Source of the DNA: a virus
IMG/VR virus record: IMGVR_UViG_3300038958_000005
Coordinates: 1-55,721 of that record
Length of the DNA stretch: 55,721 bases
Reading direction: 5' to 3' (one strand)
Shown: one piece after another, positions 32,798 to 41,694 of the stretch
Layout of the letters: each line of letters opens with the position of its first letter
Numbering within the stretch: position 1 is the first letter of the stretch
The notes under the pieces: model-generated
What the model was told of the DNA's origin: nothing
Databases searched by the model: none
The model's input: only the letters and a program-made list of their open reading frames with translations
Position numbers and translations under genes: made by a program

Positions 32798-32828
32798 GTG
32801 CGCACACCTGATAAACTGATCACTCTCA

Positions 32829-33158
32829 TTATCCTAACTTCAATGCCTGCATCCGGGCAAGCAGTTCGGCTTTCTGCTGCAAACTGGTGAGAGAATTGAA
32901 CAGAGCGACGAACTCCTCAGGAGTCATTCGCTTGAGCATTTCATCAGTTACAGGATACTCGAATGGCGGATATCCTGCACTGAGAAGACCATAATCGATG
33001 AGACGTGTGAGCAATTCTTCCACACGCCTGGTCACGTTGAGCACCCTGCGGTTGACCCAGTCGGCATTGAGAAACGAAAGGCGCTCGGAAGCGCCTCCTC
33101 CTCCCCCGTACGAAACACCTTCGATCGGTATCGCGCCTTCAGTGGAACTGAACGGCAT
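32829..33158 (-). CDS. Small virion-cluster protein, 109 aa
   Basis: A helical protein with an N-terminal Gly stretch (SYGGGGGAS), a basic segment (VNRRVLNVTRRVEELL) and a C-terminal helix. It directly follows the portal gene and has the strong AGGAGGTG site. A head-completion or connector role would fit the place but no motif confirms it. Confidence 0.55.
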   Translation of the reverse strand: MPFSSTEGAIPIEGVSYGGGGGASERLSFLNADWVNRRVLNVTRRVEELLTRLIDYGLLSAGYPPFEYPVTDEMLKRMTPEEFVALFNSLTSLQQKAELLARMQALKLG

Positions 33159-33169
33159 GGATACACCTC

Positions 33170-35296
33170 CTAGATTTCCACATTGGTTTCCAGTTCACCA
33201 GAACCCTCATGAACTCGTGGACCGTAGGTATCCACGGTAGGACCGGCCGGACTCATTCCCACTCCAGGCATCCGTCCTAGAGACGCGATCGGCGTGCTGG
33301 CTGACGCTCCTGGCATTCCGCCGCCACTCTCATTTCCGCCCTGTCCGGGAATAGGAGTGAGTCCAGGAGAAGGAAGCGCGCCGAGTTTGGCCAGGGCCCT
33401 GTCGGCGATCATGCGCACAATGACAGGAATCGCCTGCTGCATCACGGCAACCAGCGTCTGGCCTTCGAAGATTCTCGCGATCTCATCTCCCACGTTCTCG
33501 ACATCGCTTTGCTCCATGAGCGTTTCGAACGAGAGCGTTCCAGCCTTGAACCGTTGTTCGAGTGCTGCCCACTTCGCGAACTTGGTGACCGGAGTCTCCG
33601 AACCGATCGTCACGACCAGGTTGAAGTCCATATCGCACATATCGGGCGTCAGCGCGCGTACCGGTTGCACCTTGCTGACCTTGTTCATCATGATGAGGTG
33701 CTGATCCGGTATCTCCTTGATGTACACCGGTTGCCCGAACTTCTTTACAGCGTAGAGACAACTGAGCAATACTTCGGCGATAGCGGACGCTCTGGCATTC
33801 TGATAGGGAACCAGCTGCGTGTCGGCCTGGGATACCTGGATCGCGAGCTTATGTCCGCTGTCGGAACTCTGCGCATCGCCGGCCAGGACCTCATTGAACC
33901 GGTACGACGCCATCATCTGGTTGAGGAACAGTTCCGCTTTGTCCAGGTCGATGTTAACTGTTTCCTCACGCCTGACCTCTCCCGGTATGACCGGGACCGG
34001 CGTTCCGTCCTTCACTTCGGGAGTCTTCTCCGATTGCTGCTGGGATAGAGCAGGAGGTGGAGAGACATCCTCCGACTTGATGTATTTGCCCGCCAGAGCC
34101 TTATCCACGGCGGCGCTGGTTCTGATCGTCGTGAGGATATTGAGATGCTGGGCAACGGACAGCGTTCCCAGTACCGGAGGTTGGAACTCTTCCGCCGGAT
34201 CGGGGCTTCCTGTCGCATCAGCGGGAACCGGGATATATCCTGTGCTGTATGGACCGAACGGGTTCTCGAATTTGATGCACACGTAATCGTCTTCTTCCTT
34301 CTCTTCCCGTCTGATCCGTCTCGATTTCATGAGCGTTGGATGCCGGATCAGGATGACGATTTCCTTGCGCGTGCGAATTTCGATGTAGTCACACAAATCA
34401 GAGTATTCGCCGGAAAAGACCTTCTGTTCCGAAATCGTCGGACTGGATACGGCATCCGATTCGGTAGACAGCATGACGAAACGGTTATTGATGAATTTCA
34501 GCCCATGATCCCCGAAGGCTTCGAGCAGGGCGTTGATCTGACGCTTACCCTTTTCGATCACGATATCCAGCGCGTCTCCGTCCCATCGGTAATAGATCGT
34601 CCTGGGATCGGGCGCTGAAAGCCTGAATGGCGGATCGGTACGACGGAGATACTTGTCCGTTACCTCCTTGTACGCCCTGGCATCGATATCGATCTCGTCC
34701 GGGAACTGCTCGGACAAGCGATTCCTGACGGAGATGAATTCCATGCGAGCGGAAACGTACCGGTCACGCTCGTCCTCCGGGAATTCCTGTATCAACGGTT
34801 CGAACTCTTCGTCGGAAATGAGAAGATAGTCGAGATTGAACGGAGCCAGGACATCATCGGCGTAGGACGGGATGAAGTCGAGCTTGAACCAACCGAGTCC
34901 GTCTCCCTGCTGGAATTCGGTCGCCAGTTGTTCGGCCGGTACCTTGCCACGGTTCATCCACTTCCACAGCGCTTTGAGACCGTCTTCGATATCCTGTGCG
35001 CGACGCTTCGATTCTTCGTCGGCATCGTAGACGATCACTTCGATCCTCGGCTTGTTCGCAATGAGGCGCTTCACCCGGCGGTGTACTTCCTGATTGACTT
35101 CTTCCGTCTGGAAGACGAGTAACGCCTGATTGGTTCCTGCCCGGTTGGACAGAGGGAGCGAACGAAGCTCGGCGTCCATCTTCCGGAAACGGATTTTTCT
35201 CCGGTTATCGTAGATCGTATCCCGGTTATCGAACGGTTTGGAGACGGCCTTTACTAGCTTGAGCAGATCGGATACCGTAGCTTCGCGAAGATTCAT
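33170..35296 (-). CDS. Portal protein
   Basis: This 708-aa protein lies directly downstream of the large terminase, as portals do. Long helical segments, an RIR/EEKEEDDYVC region in the middle, a helix-rich crown part (NQALLVFQTEEVNQEVHRR, NLLTTIRTSAAVDKAL) and a Gly/Pro-rich C-terminus fit a portal barrel and crown. Its length is near that of podovirus portals. AAGGGG precedes the ATG. I assign it by position and overall pattern rather than a single motif. Confidence 0.75.
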   Translation of the reverse strand: MNLREATVSDLLKLVKAVSKPFDNRDTIYDNRRKIRFRKMDAELRSLPLSNRAGTNQALLVFQTEEVNQEVHRRVKRLIANKPRIEVIVYDADEESKRRAQDIEDGLKALWKWMNRGKVPAEQLATEFQQGDGLGWFKLDFIPSYADDVLAPFNLDYLLISDEEFEPLIQEFPEDERDRYVSARMEFISVRNRLSEQFPDEIDIDARAYKEVTDKYLRRTDPPFRLSAPDPRTIYYRWDGDALDIVIEKGKRQINALLEAFGDHGLKFINNRFVMLSTESDAVSSPTISEQKVFSGEYSDLCDYIEIRTRKEIVILIRHPTLMKSRRIRREEKEEDDYVCIKFENPFGPYSTGYIPVPADATGSPDPAEEFQPPVLGTLSVAQHLNILTTIRTSAAVDKALAGKYIKSEDVSPPPALSQQQSEKTPEVKDGTPVPVIPGEVRREETVNIDLDKAELFLNQMMASYRFNEVLAGDAQSSDSGHKLAIQVSQADTQLVPYQNARASAIAEVLLSCLYAVKKFGQPVYIKEIPDQHLIMMNKVSKVQPVRALTPDMCDMDFNLVVTIGSETPVTKFAKWAALEQRFKAGTLSFETLMEQSDVENVGDEIARIFEGQTLVAVMQQAIPVIVRMIADRALAKLGALPSPGLTPIPGQGGNESGGGMPGASASTPIASLGRMPGVGMSPAGPTVDTYGPRVHEGSGELETNVEI

Positions 35297-35308
35297 ACTC
35301 TTTACCCC

Positions 35309-36745
35309 TTACGCGCTCACCGCGATGATTCCCTGCGGAGTATCGATATACCTGACTCTGGATAGCTTCGGATCGTTCCGAAGACCGAACAGGTATCGGA
35401 GACCGTATCGCAGAGCGTCGTAGCAGTGATCCTCTCCAGATGTATCTACGTCCTCTACGTTCTGCGTGGAGTGAACGAGCGCAGGGAGCGTGCGGATGGT
35501 GTTCTGGCAGGACCGCATGATGCGAAGTCTCGGAGGGACGTGTACATGAATCGTCCCATCAGGGTCCTCGATTCCCTGCCAGTCCAGACACTCACGCACG
35601 ATACTCGCTCCCTGTATTCGCTCATTATTCCCCTTGATTATATCGGCTATGCCCGCAAATTCGTCCTTCCACACATCAGCGGCGGAAAGCAGGTATTCGC
35701 CCTCTGCATCGCGCTCTCGTGACCACATGGCAGGATCAGTGATGATCGCCTGGATTTTCTCTCCGGATGCCTTCACGGCCTGAGCCGCGCGCCTTGCCTG
35801 TTCTCTGGTAGGTACCTGCACTCCGTACTGTTCTCGATAAATCCATACGAAATTCGTACCTGGAGGACGGGCGGCCCACAGTGCGGCATATGGAGCGGCA
35901 AGACCCCAGTCCACGAAGATGTAGCGTTCCCAGTCCTGAGGCGGTGAGAAATCATCGACGACGTGAACCTGATCCCGCCAGCGGGAGAAGAACTGTCCTG
36001 AGAAGACTTCCCAGTCTCCGTACAGCTTGGCCCGTTTCTCCTCTTCGGGCAGTCCTTGCAGCAATGCGACGTATCCTGGGTCTCGCTTCATGAGCGTCGG
36101 GTTATCGGTCACGCGAGCCGGTATGAACTGACGTACCAGCCCGCCTTCCTCTAGGGGAGCGCGCTTCTTCTCGTAAGGTTTGGCGAAGTCGATCCATCTC
36201 CGCTTGACCCATAGATGTCCGATATTTCCTGGATTCGTCGCCGAACAAATCTTCCTGCCCGGCCACCATGGTTTGGTAGACCGGCATCTGGTCGTGAGAT
36301 AGACGTACTGGAATTCGCTGAAGGCGGTAAGCTCATCGAACAGCATCAGGTCTGCCTCGAACGTGTCGTAACTGCGAACATCGGTTTCCTTTTCGCAGAA
36401 TCGACACATGAGGATTGATCCGTTCGTGAAGACGAAGTCATGAGTCGTAGCTTTGTACGTCGCCAGGTACGACGGAAGCTCGCTCTGTAGCCTAAGGATG
36501 TGCGTATCTTCCAATTCCCTGAAGGTGCGGCGGAAAAGGACGACAGTCGCGCCAGGATATTGCAGGCAGTAGGATACGGCAAGCGCCCGAAGTGCATAAC
36601 TCTTTCCACCTCCTGCCGCGCCACCATACAACACTTCTTCCGCGTCCGTCAGCATGAATTCTGTTTGCGGACCGGAATGAACCGGATAGAGCAGTTTTCT
36701 CTGTGACGAAGGCGGAAGGCCTTGAGGTCTTACTCTTCTGCCCAA
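35309..36745 (-). CDS. terL: Terminase large subunit
   Basis: This 478-aa ATPase-nuclease packages the genome. A Q-motif-like GPQTEF (25-30) is followed by Walker A GAAGGGKS (42-49), Walker B LMLFDE (133-138) and the coupling TTR (151-153). The RNase H-like nuclease half starts with YIFVDWG (about 270), then has IITDPAMW and EDHCYDALRY. The start is a TTG at 36745, four bases after GAGGAATC and overlapping the small subunit by 16 bases. No ATG upstream of the Q motif exists, so a TTG is needed. Confidence 0.9.
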   Translation of the reverse strand: MGRRVRPQGLPPSSQRKLLYPVHSGPQTEFMLTDAEEVLYGGAAGGGKSYALRALAVSYCLQYPGATVVLFRRTFRELEDTHILRLQSELPSYLATYKATTHDFVFTNGSILMCRFCEKETDVRSYDTFEADLMLFDELTAFSEFQYVYLTTRCRSTKPWWPGRKICSATNPGNIGHLWVKRRWIDFAKPYEKKRAPLEEGGLVRQFIPARVTDNPTLMKRDPGYVALLQGLPEEEKRAKLYGDWEVFSGQFFSRWRDQVHVVDDFSPPQDWERYIFVDWGLAAPYAALWAARPPGTNFVWIYREQYGVQVPTREQARRAAQAVKASGEKIQAIITDPAMWSRERDAEGEYLLSAADVWKDEFAGIADIIKGNNERIQGASIVRECLDWQGIEDPDGTIHVHVPPRLRIMRSCQNTIRTLPALVHSTQNVEDVDTSGEDHCYDALRYGLRYLFGLRNDPKLSRVRYIDTPQGIIAVSA

Positions 36746-37137
36746 GATTCCTCACTCACTTCCCGCACACTCGGTGCCTTGAGCCGCGGACGTTCGTTCT
36801 CCTCCAGTAGTCCCTCCGATACTGCATTGGCTGTGGGCATCCAGGGGATGATTTCTACCGGATTTCCGTCTCGTCCCGTAAGCTCGATGCGTTGCGGCGT
36901 TTTCCCGATCACGTTCTCAATGAGGAATTGTAACGCCTGCCGGTCAGGCGGTTGCCGGTAGACTCTGGCTACCATCTCCCCGGATTCCTTATCGAGACGC
37001 ACTTCCTGTACCAGCACGCCTTCGGCGAGATCGAACATTCGTTGAATCAGAATGGGAAGCCGTTTCCTGATTTCTTCCTCGACCTCAGGAATTCCCATCA
37101 ACTCTTTCATCTCTCTACGGCTCAGGCTCTTTCCCAT
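36730..37137 (-). CDS. Terminase small subunit (putative)
   Basis: This 135-aa protein is helical in its first half (KSLSRREMKELMGIPEVEEEIRK) with a basic, DNA-binding-like face, then a beta segment and a C-terminus rich in Glu. Its length, its place directly before the large subunit and its overlap with it support the call. The AGGAGG site lies 9 bases before the ATG, and it is the first gene after the 230-base leader at 37138-37368. Confidence 0.7.
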   Translation of the reverse strand: MGKSLSRREMKELMGIPEVEEEIRKRLPILIQRMFDLAEGVLVQEVRLDKESGEMVARVYRQPPDRQALQFLIENVIGKTPQRIELTGRDGNPVEIIPWMPTANAVSEGLLEENERPRLKAPSVREVSEESWAEE

Positions 37138-37368
37138 ACACGATGCCTCCTATATGCTGTCCTCTATCTAGTGTATAACAGTCTTCAGGCGGCCCGCCTT
37201 CGTTCCGGTCAGCGAGGCCGCCTGTTCGTTGTGGAGGCTGGATGGCGGGAGGCAGCACCGAAATCCAGCACATGCAGGGGGTGACGCTTCATCCTATCAT
37301 TTGTTCAATCGCATATGCTAATGACTTATACATGGTTATGACCACAATTTCTGGTCAAAAGTGCTGCC
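37138..37368 (-). promoter_or_regulatory. Structured leader and promoter region of the morphogenesis operon
   Basis: No gene is seen. On the minus strand an extended -10 TGTTATACA lies at 37172-37180, just before the terminase genes, with a poor -35. Three inverted repeats are present: CAGGCGGCC at 37186-37194 with GGCCGCCTG at 37216-37224, a 10-base repeat GAGGCAGCAC (37249-37258) and its complement (37361-37370), and a palindrome GACCA-7-TGGTC at 37340-37356. These could make a hairpin, a longer RNA fold and an operator. Confidence 0.5.
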
Positions 37369-37806
37369 TCATGACAGATATTTCCGTACGTATCCGACGA
37401 GTTCGTCGATATCCCTGGCGACCCTGGTTGCCAGTCCATACATCACGTCCCAGCGTTCAGGTTGTTCGTGGAACAGAACGAACGTGTTCTTGCCCTGACC
37501 GATGAGATATCCGAGTTCGATGTGCGCCGACCTTCCGGCAGGAAGCACCAGGATGCCGGCGGCGGAATCGTCGAGATGTTTTCGATCGAAGAGGAGAATG
37601 TTCCTGGGATGTGGCGCATACAGTGCATCCCAGTACTCCCTGCCGCGTTCTTCCTCGTATCGCTGCCAGCAATCGTCCGCTTCCGGTCCTGCGCCGAACC
37701 AGTCATCGAACGCGTTGAATCCTTCCGCTCGTATTCTCCGAGCGACCTCGGTCACTCTTGGATTTCGCAGCGATCCAATGATATAGATTTTCTTCGGATC
37801 AGGCAT
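37369..37806 (-). CDS. Nucleoside 2-deoxyribosyltransferase-like protein
   Basis: The 145-aa protein begins with KKIYIIGSLRNP and has VLPAGRSAHIELGYLIGQ. These are the glycine-rich first strand and the G-x-SAH-x-E-x-GY region typical of nucleoside deoxyribosyltransferase-fold proteins, where the Glu is the catalytic nucleophile. It could salvage or exchange bases of nucleotides, fitting with the kinase gene upstream. The start at 37806 is set by AGGAGG five bases upstream. A long upstream extension would overlap the kinase. Confidence 0.65.
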   Translation of the reverse strand: MPDPKKIYIIGSLRNPRVTEVARRIRAEGFNAFDDWFGAGPEADDCWQRYEEERGREYWDALYAPHPRNILLFDRKHLDDSAAGILVLPAGRSAHIELGYLIGQGKNTFVLFHEQPERWDVMYGLATRVARDIDELVGYVRKYLS

Positions 37807-38341
37807 CATATCCTCCTGCAAGACGCTGCAATAATCGGTCAACCTGTTCGAATAATGATTCCGGTGATCCGTACGACACGCAAAACCGGACATCCTCAGG
37901 ATAGTCGAGCAGTTCCGTATCACTACGATGCGACGTGATTGGAACATCCCAGTCGGGAACGATGCGAATTACCAGGAACCCATGTCTTCGGAGCAGTCTG
38001 ATCTCGTTGTAGAACCGGGCATCGGGAACGACGACAGGCTTACCGGAGAGCCGGTTGAGACCGGCCTTCATCTTATGGTTCCAGTATTCGCGATCGTAGG
38101 CACGCCTGAATTCCGTACCCCAGACCTGGAGCAGAGGGCGTAGTTGCTGCTTGTCCCTCTCCAAACGTTCCAGGGACCATACTCCTTCGCCATCGAGGAA
38201 CGAAAGCGCGGCGACGATCTCTTCCTTCAGAGGATCGGCGAACGCCAGCCTGGTATAGCCATAGTTCTTCACGAGATATTCGGCCAGGGTGTCCTTGCCC
38301 GAACGGGAAGGACCGATAATCGCGAGATTCGGGACCATCAT
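37799..38341 (-). CDS. Deoxynucleoside monophosphate kinase-like
   Basis: This 180-aa P-loop protein has GPSRSGKDT at residues 10-18, followed by a helix and FADPLKEEI, as in phage dNMP kinases such as T4 gp1-type enzymes. The lid region and a DAR/RxxNEI segment are present. It would phosphorylate deoxynucleoside monophosphates for DNA synthesis. AGGATAG precedes the ATG. It overlaps the downstream salvage-like gene by eight bases. Confidence 0.75.
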   Translation of the reverse strand: MMVPNLAIIGPSRSGKDTLAEYLVKNYGYTRLAFADPLKEEIVAALSFLDGEGVWSLERLERDKQQLRPLLQVWGTEFRRAYDREYWNHKMKAGLNRLSGKPVVVPDARFYNEIRLLRRHGFLVIRIVPDWDVPITSHRSDTELLDYPEDVRFCVSYGSPESLFEQVDRLLQRLAGGYDA

Positions 38342-38381
38342 CCAGCTATCCTGTGGTGATTATTCGCTTATGCGTCTATAC

Positions 38382-38612
38382 CTATTGCTGATGATCCGGT
38401 CTGTCCCGATTATCCTGGCTGAAGAAGCGACCGGCCGCAGCGAATGCGAGAGCGGCCCCCTGAGCCAGAACCGTGACCAGCGTCGTCGTGATCTCTTTCT
38501 CGGCACCGCGAATGACCGCGTATGCGGCCAGAGCGCTGACCGTAATCACGTTGATGATCACGACCAGTCCAATGACGCTGAGTTTGCCGATTGCCCCTAG
38601 GCGATCATTCAT
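38382..38612 (-). CDS. Putative holin
   Basis: This 76-aa protein has two membrane segments (about residues 11-31 and 43-60), with a charged turn RGAEKEIT between them and a polar tail. This is the usual class II holin pattern. It follows a smaller membrane peptide and the GH25-like lysin in the same operon. The AGGAGCT site precedes the ATG. Confidence 0.7.
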   Translation of the reverse strand: MNDRLGAIGKLSVIGLVVIINVITVSALAAYAVIRGAEKEITTTLVTVLAQGAALAFAAAGRFFSQDNRDRPDHQQ

Positions 38613-38614
38613 CG

Positions 38615-38722
38615 CTACCAGCTCCTCATGATGATCCTGAAGATGATCAGAGCGATCGTCGCTCCTAACGTACCTACCGCAGCGTTGATCAACGCTGGAA
38701 TCACGACTTCATTCCACATCAT
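38615..38722 (-). CDS. 35-aa single-span membrane peptide
   Basis: This short gene lies between the lysin and the holin gene. The product begins MMWNEVVIPALINAAVG and has one hydrophobic helix (about residues 7-30) with a basic Arg end. An AGGATAG site is upstream of the two ATGs. It could act with the holin as an antiholin or co-holin. It is shorter than most gene callers accept, but the site, overlap-free spacing and helix support it. Confidence 0.55.
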   Translation of the reverse strand: MMWNEVVIPALINAAVGTLGATIALIIFRIIMRSW

Positions 38723-38747
38723 GTTCTATCCTGTTCGTTTCGTTCGC

Positions 38748-39581
38748 CTACGTCTTGCGATTAGCGGACCGTATGAGACTGGACCAGCGTTTCGCTTTGT
38801 CCGTCTGATAGATTCCGAATAGCGCCAGAGCGGCAGGATTGATACCCATCTGATACAGGGAAACCGCACCCCTGATCGTATCAGCCATATCTTCCTGCCA
38901 GGCCTTTTGCAGAATCCTCAGTCCCTCCGCCCCTGATGCAGGACCGATAGCGAGCCAGTCTGCATCGAATACAGAGAAGTCGAAATCGACTCCCTTCACT
39001 CTCGTACTGCCGGTATACTGCTCGCCGACGAGACGGACGTTGGAACCGCCGTAACGATTGGAATGGAAGTCGATATCCGGATTCTGATCATAGAATGCGT
39101 TGATGAGAGGCAGGTCGTCTGGTATCGTCGGGTTACCGAGACGATCGACCCACCACCATCTAGCCGTGTAGAGCGCCGGCCGCTGCCTGAGTTCGATAAT
39201 CCGCTGCGCCGCTTTCTTCAGATCGTCGAGACCGGCGACCGAAGAATCGCTCTTCGGATTTCCCCATTCCATGTCTATGGCAACGAAGGAGAGTTTCGAC
39301 CATTCTTCGTCACCGATCAGGCGATGGGCTGCATTCACGTCTTCCACCGCTGTACCACGACGCGTGAGCGCAACGTAGGTACCGGTCATGAGTCCGTGGT
39401 TCCTGGCTCTCCTGAGTGTTTCCGCGACAGCGTCGTATCCGGAGACACCATGCCAGGCACCGGGCCAGAGGAGTTTCACGCGATAGACGCGCTTGAGTTC
39501 CTCGATGACCTCATCGGGAACCGGCTGATTGTTCGTTGCGAATTTGCTGGTATCAGCGGCGAACACGGCGAAGTTGCTCAT
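38748..39581 (-). CDS. GH25-like endolysin
   Basis: The 277-aa protein starts FAVFAADTSKF, has FVAIDMEW near residue 97, PALYTARWWW near 135, and VKGVDFDFSVFD near residue 215. These are the D-S, D-x-E, Y-T-x-x-W and D-x-D positions of GH25 lysozyme barrels. The acid pair in IDMEW is the likely catalytic set. The C-terminus adds a helical part. It would degrade peptidoglycan, working with the holin downstream. No signal peptide is seen. Confidence 0.75.
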   Translation of the reverse strand: MSNFAVFAADTSKFATNNQPVPDEVIEELKRVYRVKLLWPGAWHGVSGYDAVAETLRRARNHGLMTGTYVALTRRGTAVEDVNAAHRLIGDEEWSKLSFVAIDMEWGNPKSDSSVAGLDDLKKAAQRIIELRQRPALYTARWWWVDRLGNPTIPDDLPLINAFYDQNPDIDFHSNRYGGSNVRLVGEQYTGSTRVKGVDFDFSVFDADWLAIGPASGAEGLRILQKAWQEDMADTIRGAVSLYQMGINPAALALFGIYQTDKAKRWSSLIRSANRKT

Positions 39582-39714
39582 TCACGCTCTCCTGATCTTC
39601 CCGATTACTAGACTTCATTCTCGCGTTCAGTTCCATTTCTTCGAGAGCCCGTGCCGCCCGGAGATCACCCTGTAGATACTGCCTGAGATACTGACGGACT
39701 CTCGAACGCTTCAC
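39553..39714 (-). CDS. Small basic helical protein (53 aa), GTG start
   Basis: The gene starts at a GTG that overlaps the TGA of the phosphoesterase (GTGA) after AAGGAAACCA, so it is probably translated by coupling. It is short and highly charged (VKRSRVRQYLRQYLQG...), ends VRR, and overlaps the start of the lysin by 29 bases. The overlap is larger than usual, so a second-frame coincidence cannot be excluded. Function unknown. Confidence 0.45.
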   Translation of the reverse strand: MKRSRVRQYLRQYLQGDLRAARALEEMELNARMKSSNREDQESVNEQLRRVRR

Positions 39715-40940
39715 TGGTTTCCTTCGCGCCATACTGAACCTGCCGGTGCTACCTGACCCACGTTAGCATACAGAGGAAGGAACTGAGTGACTCCATGTTC
39801 CTCATGGAATTCTACCAACCACTGCAACGGTTGGCGAACCGCCTTGAACGAAGACTGGATGAACTGGGAACTGGCGGTGAGGGAACCGTTCATGATGATC
39901 CAGCCATCCTGTCCGAGCGGAAGAATGGCCGGTTGATGGAAATGACCGAACCAGACGACTTCCGCACCGCCCAGCATCTGGATCAGCCCTTTCGCCGCAT
40001 TGACGATCGGATACCAGGGAACGCCGCCGTAACTGGAACCACTGGTGCGGAACGAGGCTCCGTGTTCGAAGACGTGGCGCATACCGGCGAACTTCCGATA
40101 GCCGAAAAATGTCTCCCAGTTCTTGATTTCCACGCGAGGATCGTTCTCGAACAGGCGCTGGAGAAGAGAGCCGATGAGCCATGCATAGGTATCAACGTAG
40201 TCCACTTCTCCGAGACTGGCATTTCCTGGCCTGGACGATGTCCGATCGTGATTGCCGCCCACGAAGTCGGCGATGACCTGTTCGACTCCGGGCAAGCTGA
40301 GGATATACCGGATGAATAGCGCACACAGATCGAAGACCTCGATCACCTGCTTCATGACGACGCGGTCAACCTGGGCCGCATGCGCCGGTCGCAGACAATC
40401 GCCGTCCACGAGATCACCCAGAAAGTTGAGCCAGATTCTGCGAACGCGCTTTCTTCCGCGCTCTACCTCGACGAAGTGAATGTCTTTGATCGCTTTGTAG
40501 AGCGTATCGATCTGCAAACGGGTGAGTGCCGTGGTCTGCTCGTAGACACCGCCAGTGCTCTGCAACGGCGTGGACTGACCTACCTGCCAGTCAGACAGGG
40601 CGATCGCCCACTCGACTTCTACCGATCCGGGGAGTTCGCGCACCGGGATCGGTTCCGACGGACTCCATGCCTCCAGCGTTTCCCTGATTGCTGAGAGATA
40701 CTCCTGACGTTTGGCCTCTCCTCTCTGGAGTTCCATGAGCGTCTTGGCCAGCTGTTGCTGCTTCAGCCGTTCCCGTTCGGCTTCGATCTTCTCTTCCATC
40801 GAGAGGTTCAGCGTGCCCAGAACCTTGCGCCGCTGATATGACGATCGAGCGGCATCACGCTGATGAGCCAGGGAGCAGTACTTCTTCCGGTTACTGGGAA
40901 CGACTTCACTGCATCCTTCCAGCGCACAGATTCTCTCCAT
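39711..40940 (-). CDS. Calcineurin-like phosphoesterase with N-terminal zinc finger
   Basis: This 409-aa protein has a zinc-finger pattern C5-x4-C10...C22-x3-H26 followed by a basic helix, then a metallophosphoesterase core: SDWQVG, GDLVDGD, GGNHD, FEHG and GHFHQP. Those are the five metal-binding blocks of calcineurin-like enzymes. It might be a nuclease or phosphatase in recombination, since an ERCC4 nuclease lies directly upstream. The finger is like that of the plus-strand protein at 9921-10472. GGAAGTTAGC precedes the ATG. Confidence 0.8.
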   Translation of the reverse strand: MERICALEGCSEVVPSNRKKYCSLAHQRDAARSSYQRRKVLGTLNLSMEEKIEAERERLKQQQLAKTLMELQRGEAKRQEYLSAIRETLEAWSPSEPIPVRELPGSVEVEWAIALSDWQVGQSTPLQSTGGVYEQTTALTRLQIDTLYKAIKDIHFVEVERGRKRVRRIWLNFLGDLVDGDCLRPAHAAQVDRVVMKQVIEVFDLCALFIRYILSLPGVEQVIADFVGGNHDRTSSRPGNASLGEVDYVDTYAWLIGSLLQRLFENDPRVEIKNWETFFGYRKFAGMRHVFEHGASFRTSGSSYGGVPWYPIVNAAKGLIQMLGGAEVVWFGHFHQPAILPLGQDGWIIMNGSLTASSQFIQSSFKAVRQPLQWLVEFHEEHGVTQFLPLYANVGQVAPAGSVWREGNQ

Positions 40941-40941
40941 G

Positions 40942-41694
40942 CTAACTTCCTTTCCAATCACTGGTCACCGCCGCTCGCGCTTTTCTCAGTCTGGAACCGA
41001 GCTTTCGACCATTGACGGATACGGATTCCGCCGAACCATCAGCGATCGCTTCGATCGTTGCTATCAGTGTACCGTACGTATCGAGAAGCGCCGAAGCAGT
41101 TTCCGGACCGATACCCGGCAGCGCGCACAGGGACCACAGGACATCGCTGTACAGTTCCCCGCCAAGCACCGTCGATACCGGCAATTCCGGCCGTTGCCGT
41201 TCTCGTATGAATCTCCTGTGCGTATCCGCTGTATTGCCTACGATCGAGGCGATCTTGCGCGCGGCGTCGTACAGCTTGCAACGTACGATATGGACGCCGA
41301 GGAGACCGAGTTCGAATAGCATGCCATCGACGGCTTCGTACTGCCAGCCACTCTGTACCCAGCCGGATGCATCAGCTTCGGGATGATTAGGATAGTGATA
41401 TTCGAGCCGTCCGGTAGTGGCCTGCCGATATTCTCCCTCGATGAGCAGGATGTAGTGGTCGAACATCGATACGCCGCGATGCGCCTGTTCAACGAGTTGC
41501 CGGTCTCGCAGCGACTGGAGCAAGTTGGTGATGGTCTTGCGCTCAATTCCGAATCGCAGCGTATGAACGAACCATACATAATCGGTTCCCGCTTCTCCAG
41601 ATACCGCATTGAGCCCATAGGTATTGAGGCGGGCGATCATCTCCTCTGGTTCCGATGGAGAGACGATGACCAGATGGCGGCCAATATCAGTCAT
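40942..41694 (-). CDS. ERCC4-type nuclease with helix-hairpin-helix
   Basis: The 250-aa protein carries an XPF/ERCC4-type motif: TDYVW with Asp38, then GIERKTITNLLQSL and RDRQLVEQ (about 49-70), which match the E-R-K...D-G-x-L block of this nuclease family, though the usual D-G reads D-R here. The C-terminal part has a helix-hairpin-helix segment (LPGIGPETASALL), normally used to bind branched DNA. It probably cuts replication or recombination junctions. The start at 41694 is one of two possible ATGs. Confidence 0.75.
   Translation of the reverse strand: MTDIGRHLVIVSPSEPEEMIARLNTYGLNAVSGEAGTDYVWFVHTLRFGIERKTITNLLQSLRDRQLVEQAHRGVSMFDHYILLIEGEYRQATTGRLEYHYPNHPEADASGWVQSGWQYEAVDGMLFELGLLGVHIVRCKLYDAARKIASIVGNTADTHRRFIRERQRPELPVSTVLGGELYSDVLWSLCALPGIGPETASALLDTYGTLIATIEAIADGSAESVSVNGRKLGSRLRKARAAVTSDWKGS

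Noticed and set aside
36730-36745. Frameshift between terminase subunits
   Set aside because: The overlap is explained by a TTG start with a ribosome site for the large subunit. No slippery sequence is seen.
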